From the NCBI GenBank assembly GCA_039815415.1, contig JBCBZH010000246.1, positions 1 to 6,784 of the forward strand: a stretch of 6,784 bases of DNA, written 5' to 3'. Below the pieces are notes generated by a model that searched no databases, had not been told where the DNA came from, and was given only the letters and a program-made list of their open reading frames with translations. This stretch comes from JBCBZH01 sp039815415. GTDB lineage: Bacteria > Bacteroidota > Rhodothermia > Rhodothermales > Rubricoccaceae. Shown here piece by piece: positions 5,237 to 6,784 of the stretch. Position numbers and translations under genes: made by a program. Each line of letters begins with the position of its first letter. Position 1 is the first letter of the stretch.

Positions 5237-5320
5237 CGTCGCCAGCTCGAAGGGGCTCCGCCAGTTGGCTAACGCCGGCCTTCGGTGGACTCCGTCGGCC
5301 TTCGGCTCGAGCTGGCGACG
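5237..5320 (-). repeat. 60-bp element copy B inside a longer inverted repeat
   Basis: Positions 5259-5318, read on the - strand, match copy A (3997-4056) at 55 of 60 positions. In addition, CGTCGCCAGCTCGA (5237-5250) and TCGAGCTGGCGACG (5307-5320) are a perfect 14-bp inverted repeat, so an extra element end lies beside the full copy. The locus looks like a full element next to a partial one in the other orientation. It is intergenic between the convergent usp and beta-barrel genes. Confidence 0.7.
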
Positions 5321-5338
5321 GCTCACCCAATCCCTGGC

Positions 5339-5372
5339 GGGGGCGGCATCTGATGACGCCGCCCCCGTTCTC
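5339..5372 (+). terminator. Terminator after usp, possibly shared by convergent genes
   Basis: GGGGGCGGC (5339-5347) pairs perfectly with GCCGCCCCC (5358-5366); the stem can extend inward past one A-C mismatch to a TGAT loop. The tail GTTCTC is only weakly T-rich. It sits between convergent genes, 32 bp from the - strand gene's stop, so it could serve both directions. Its 5' arm resembles that of the terminator after tsf. Confidence 0.5.
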
Positions 5373-5397
5373 TATCCGCAGCCCCAGGTAGGCGCCC

Positions 5398-6000
5398 TCA
5401 GTGGAGAGTTAGCGCGACGCCAGCTTGAATCGCATTGGGGTACACCACTTCCGAGCTGAGGAAACCGTTTACACTGGTCTCTCCATAGAACGTCCGGATG
5501 TAGGTCACGTACGGCGTCAGATCCACGGCACCAACAGGAACGTCGTACCCGATTCCGATCTGCGATGTGAACGTATCCGTTGCGATGTAGCCGAGCTCAT
5601 TCTCGGCGACAGCTCGGAGCCCCCCAATGCCGCTCTTGAGGAAGAACCCATGGTTGTCGCTGGGGTACCCCAGCAGAACCACGTTCAGAGATGCGATCCG
5701 ACGGTCCAGAACCGCGTCGTTGTTGATCCAGCCTGCGAACTCTGCAGCGAGCACCAACCGAGACGTAACTGTTCCACCAATCTGGGCGATTCCGGAAAAC
5801 CCCGTCGTCCGGTCGTTGAAGAAGTCCGTCTCGCAAGAGACACAGGAGGCTGAGACCGAGGCCGATCCCACTCCAACAGAAACGTGAAGGCCGTCCCGCA
5901 GCGGAGACGTGGCCCCTTGGGCTGTCGAGGATGGAGACACCGCCACGAGAAGCAGGATGAGACCGGCCTGGGCGGCGAGAAGGCGTGAGAGAGTACGCAT
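5398..6000 (-). CDS. Outer-membrane beta-barrel-like protein with signal peptide
   Basis: A 200-residue protein. Residues 1 to about 28 form a signal peptide: positive start MRTLSR, a hydrophobic core AGLILLLVAV, and a small-residue end STAQGA. The mature part alternates polar and hydrophobic residues with many Gly, as in beta strands. Examples are LHVSVGVGSASVS (38-50), GFSGIAQIGGTVTSRLVLAA (67-86), HGFFLKSGIGGLRAVAE (117-133), and SQIGIGYDVPVGAVDLTPYV (146-165). This is the pattern of small eight-strand-type barrels annotated as outer-membrane beta-barrel proteins in many Gram-negatives; function is unknown. Cys53 and Cys56 (C-V-S-C) lie in the first predicted loop and could form a disulfide or bind metal. 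It ends in His, not the usual Phe. The ATG at 6000-5998 directly precedes the signal peptide. It is probably transcribed alone from the AT-richer region upstream. Confidence 0.75.
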   Translation of the reverse strand: MRTLSRLLAAQAGLILLLVAVSPSSTAQGATSPLRDGLHVSVGVGSASVSASCVSCETDFFNDRTTGFSGIAQIGGTVTSRLVLAAEFAGWINNDAVLDRRIASLNVVLLGYPSDNHGFFLKSGIGGLRAVAENELGYIATDTFTSQIGIGYDVPVGAVDLTPYVTYIRTFYGETSVNGFLSSEVVYPNAIQAGVALTLH

Positions 6001-6349
6001 GGGATGATGAGGTGGAGGAACCAGGTATGAATGCCCTTCATTCCCTCACGCTGGCTTTCACCTCTCGACCGATCACTCCTGCTGAGACTTCATGTTTACA
6101 GATACTTGTAGCATAGCTCTCTTGGGTAGACAGCGTGTTCGTCGGCTCCCCTCGAGCTGGCGAGTCGAGGCCTGCCCCCTGCCTACGCAGGGGCAAGCTC
6201 CGCAGGCATGACGGCCAGGAGAGAAAGGCGGCGAGAGACGTGGCTCTGTCAACCCGTACGAGCTTGGCTGTATATCAGGAACGAACGCCTCAAGACAACG
6301 GGGCCCGCTCCGGGATCGGAACGGGCCTCCATAGCAGCTTTGAGAGGAG
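6001..6349. other. Gap between two - strand genes: promoter-like AT island and hairpins, no gene seen
   Basis: Bases 6081-6120 are about 40% GC, far below the surroundings, and probably carry the promoter of the beta-barrel gene (- strand). TATGCTACAAGTATCTG is the most promoter-like part, but no clear -33/-7 pair was found. Hairpins are CCTCGA/TCGAGG (6150-6155 with 6165-6170), enclosing a repeat-family decamer, and CCCCTGC/GCAGGGG (6176-6182 with 6187-6193, CTAC loop). Open frames here have no family-like sequence. Confidence 0.45.
6302..6327 (-). terminator. Terminator-like hairpin after the lipoprotein gene
   Basis: GGCCCG (6302-6307) pairs with CGGGCC (6322-6327). After one C-A mismatch, TCCG pairs with CGGA around a GGAT loop. 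On the - strand it is followed by CCGTTGTCTTG, which is only moderately T-rich. It begins 22 bp after the lipoprotein stop, the right place for a terminator. Confidence 0.45.
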
Positions 6350-6742
6350 CTACTGACGATCGAGAGCCATCGTCCCCGAGATCGCCCGCCGAGACGCGGA
6401 GACCCACGTACCGCTCAGCACACCCCCCCGAACGGTTCCTTCGTGGAGGTACTGGCCTCGGGTGCCGAAATCGAGGGTGTACGTGACGGGACCTGAATCC
6501 GGGACCGTACCGATCAGAACGCCGCTGATGGACTCGCCGGGGTACCGCCACCGAGCGTCTCCGCCAATCACGTCGCCAGCTTGAGTGACGGTGAGCGTGA
6601 GCGTCCCCGAGAAGTCTGGGTTGGGATGCGTGATCTGGCCCTCCCAGATTCCCGCCAACGAGGTGGACTCCGGCGCTGCGCTGTCGCAGGCGGTGAGGGT
6701 AAATGCGAGAAGAACAGCGGCCAGGGTGTGAAAGCGGGTCAT
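6350..6742 (-). CDS. Small lipoprotein of unknown function, beta-rich
   Basis: A 130-residue protein. The signal peptide MTRFHTLAAVLLAFTLTAC has lipobox L16-T17-A18-C19, so Cys19 should be lipidated after signal peptidase II cleavage. The mature start CDSAAPE is acidic, compatible with the acid-rich sorting signals seen in Bacteroidota surface lipoproteins; whether it faces the surface or the periplasm is unknown. The body has short strands: LAGIWEGQI (29-37), SGTLTLTVTQAGDVIGG (45-61), ISGVLIGTV (72-80), VTYTLDF (86-92) and VLSGTWVS (108-115). The pattern of W-x-G followed by L-T-x-T-Q-x-G is common in small uncharacterised beta-sandwich or lipocalin-like lipoproteins. No catalytic residues are recognised. 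The ATG at 6742 directly precedes the signal peptide. The neighbouring beta-barrel gene lies downstream in the same direction, but 349 bp away. Confidence 0.7.
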   Translation of the reverse strand: MTRFHTLAAVLLAFTLTACDSAAPESTSLAGIWEGQITHPNPDFSGTLTLTVTQAGDVIGGDARWRYPGESISGVLIGTVPDSGPVTYTLDFGTRGQYLHEGTVRGGVLSGTWVSASRRAISGTMALDRQ

Positions 6743-6763
6743 GGAATCGCGAGTTGGTGAGAA

Positions 6764-6773
6764 CGAGCTGGCG
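6764..6773 (+). repeat. Repeat-family decamer upstream of the lipoprotein gene
   Basis: CGAGCTGGCG, the terminal motif of the 60-bp element, occurs 22 bp upstream of the lipoprotein ATG. The window ends 11 bp further on, so it is unclear whether it belongs to a longer element copy. Confidence 0.3.
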
Positions 6774-6784
6774 GGCGCTCTGCC

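Noticed and set aside
6135..6551. Open frames on either strand in and beside the 349-bp gap
   Set aside because: They are Arg-rich, overlap the lipoprotein gene out of frame or antisense, and cross hairpins; no start context or domain supports them.

Overview
The window is a high-GC bacterial chromosome segment built around a translation operon. The gene order rplM-rpsI-rpsB-tsf on the + strand is typical of Bacteroidota-type genomes. None of the four starts has a clear Shine-Dalgarno sequence. The two genes at the right encode a secreted beta-rich protein and a lipoprotein, which points to a Gram-negative cell. High GC with these traits suggests the Rhodothermota/Rhodothermales side of the Bacteroidota group. 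That placement is inference from gene order and style, not from a marker comparison.

Left part (1-1010): a possible gene start running off the left edge on the - strand, then an ECF-type sigma factor on the - strand (80-730). It is divergent from the ribosomal operon across a 280-bp region. That region holds three successive hairpins on the + strand. The last has a long stem and seven T residues, an intrinsic terminator sitting 59 nt upstream of rplM with no + strand gene before it. It is the best candidate here for an undescribed regulatory element: an attenuating r-protein leader or a separate small RNA.

Middle (1011-4114): L13, S9, S2 and EF-Ts. Very similar hairpins sharing one 7-bp stem sequence lie on both sides of rpsI. 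The rpsI-rpsB gap (212 bp) holds more inverted repeats. The rpsB-tsf gap (204 bp) holds a perfect 11-bp terminator hairpin and a REP-like repeat remnant. A UUCG-loop terminator closes the operon after tsf.

Right part (4115-6784): a tandem-domain universal stress protein (+), then two - strand envelope genes, an outer-membrane beta-barrel-like protein and a small lipoprotein, separated by a 349-bp gap without a recognisable gene.

A family of intergenic repeats runs through the window. A 60-bp element occurs twice in opposite orientation (55/60 identical), after tsf and after usp, each time about 20 nt before a terminator hairpin. Its terminal decamer CGAGCTGGCG occurs 11 times in 6.8 kb on the two strands, seven of them in non-coding DNA. 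I see no tRNA, rRNA, CRISPR array, transposase or phage gene.
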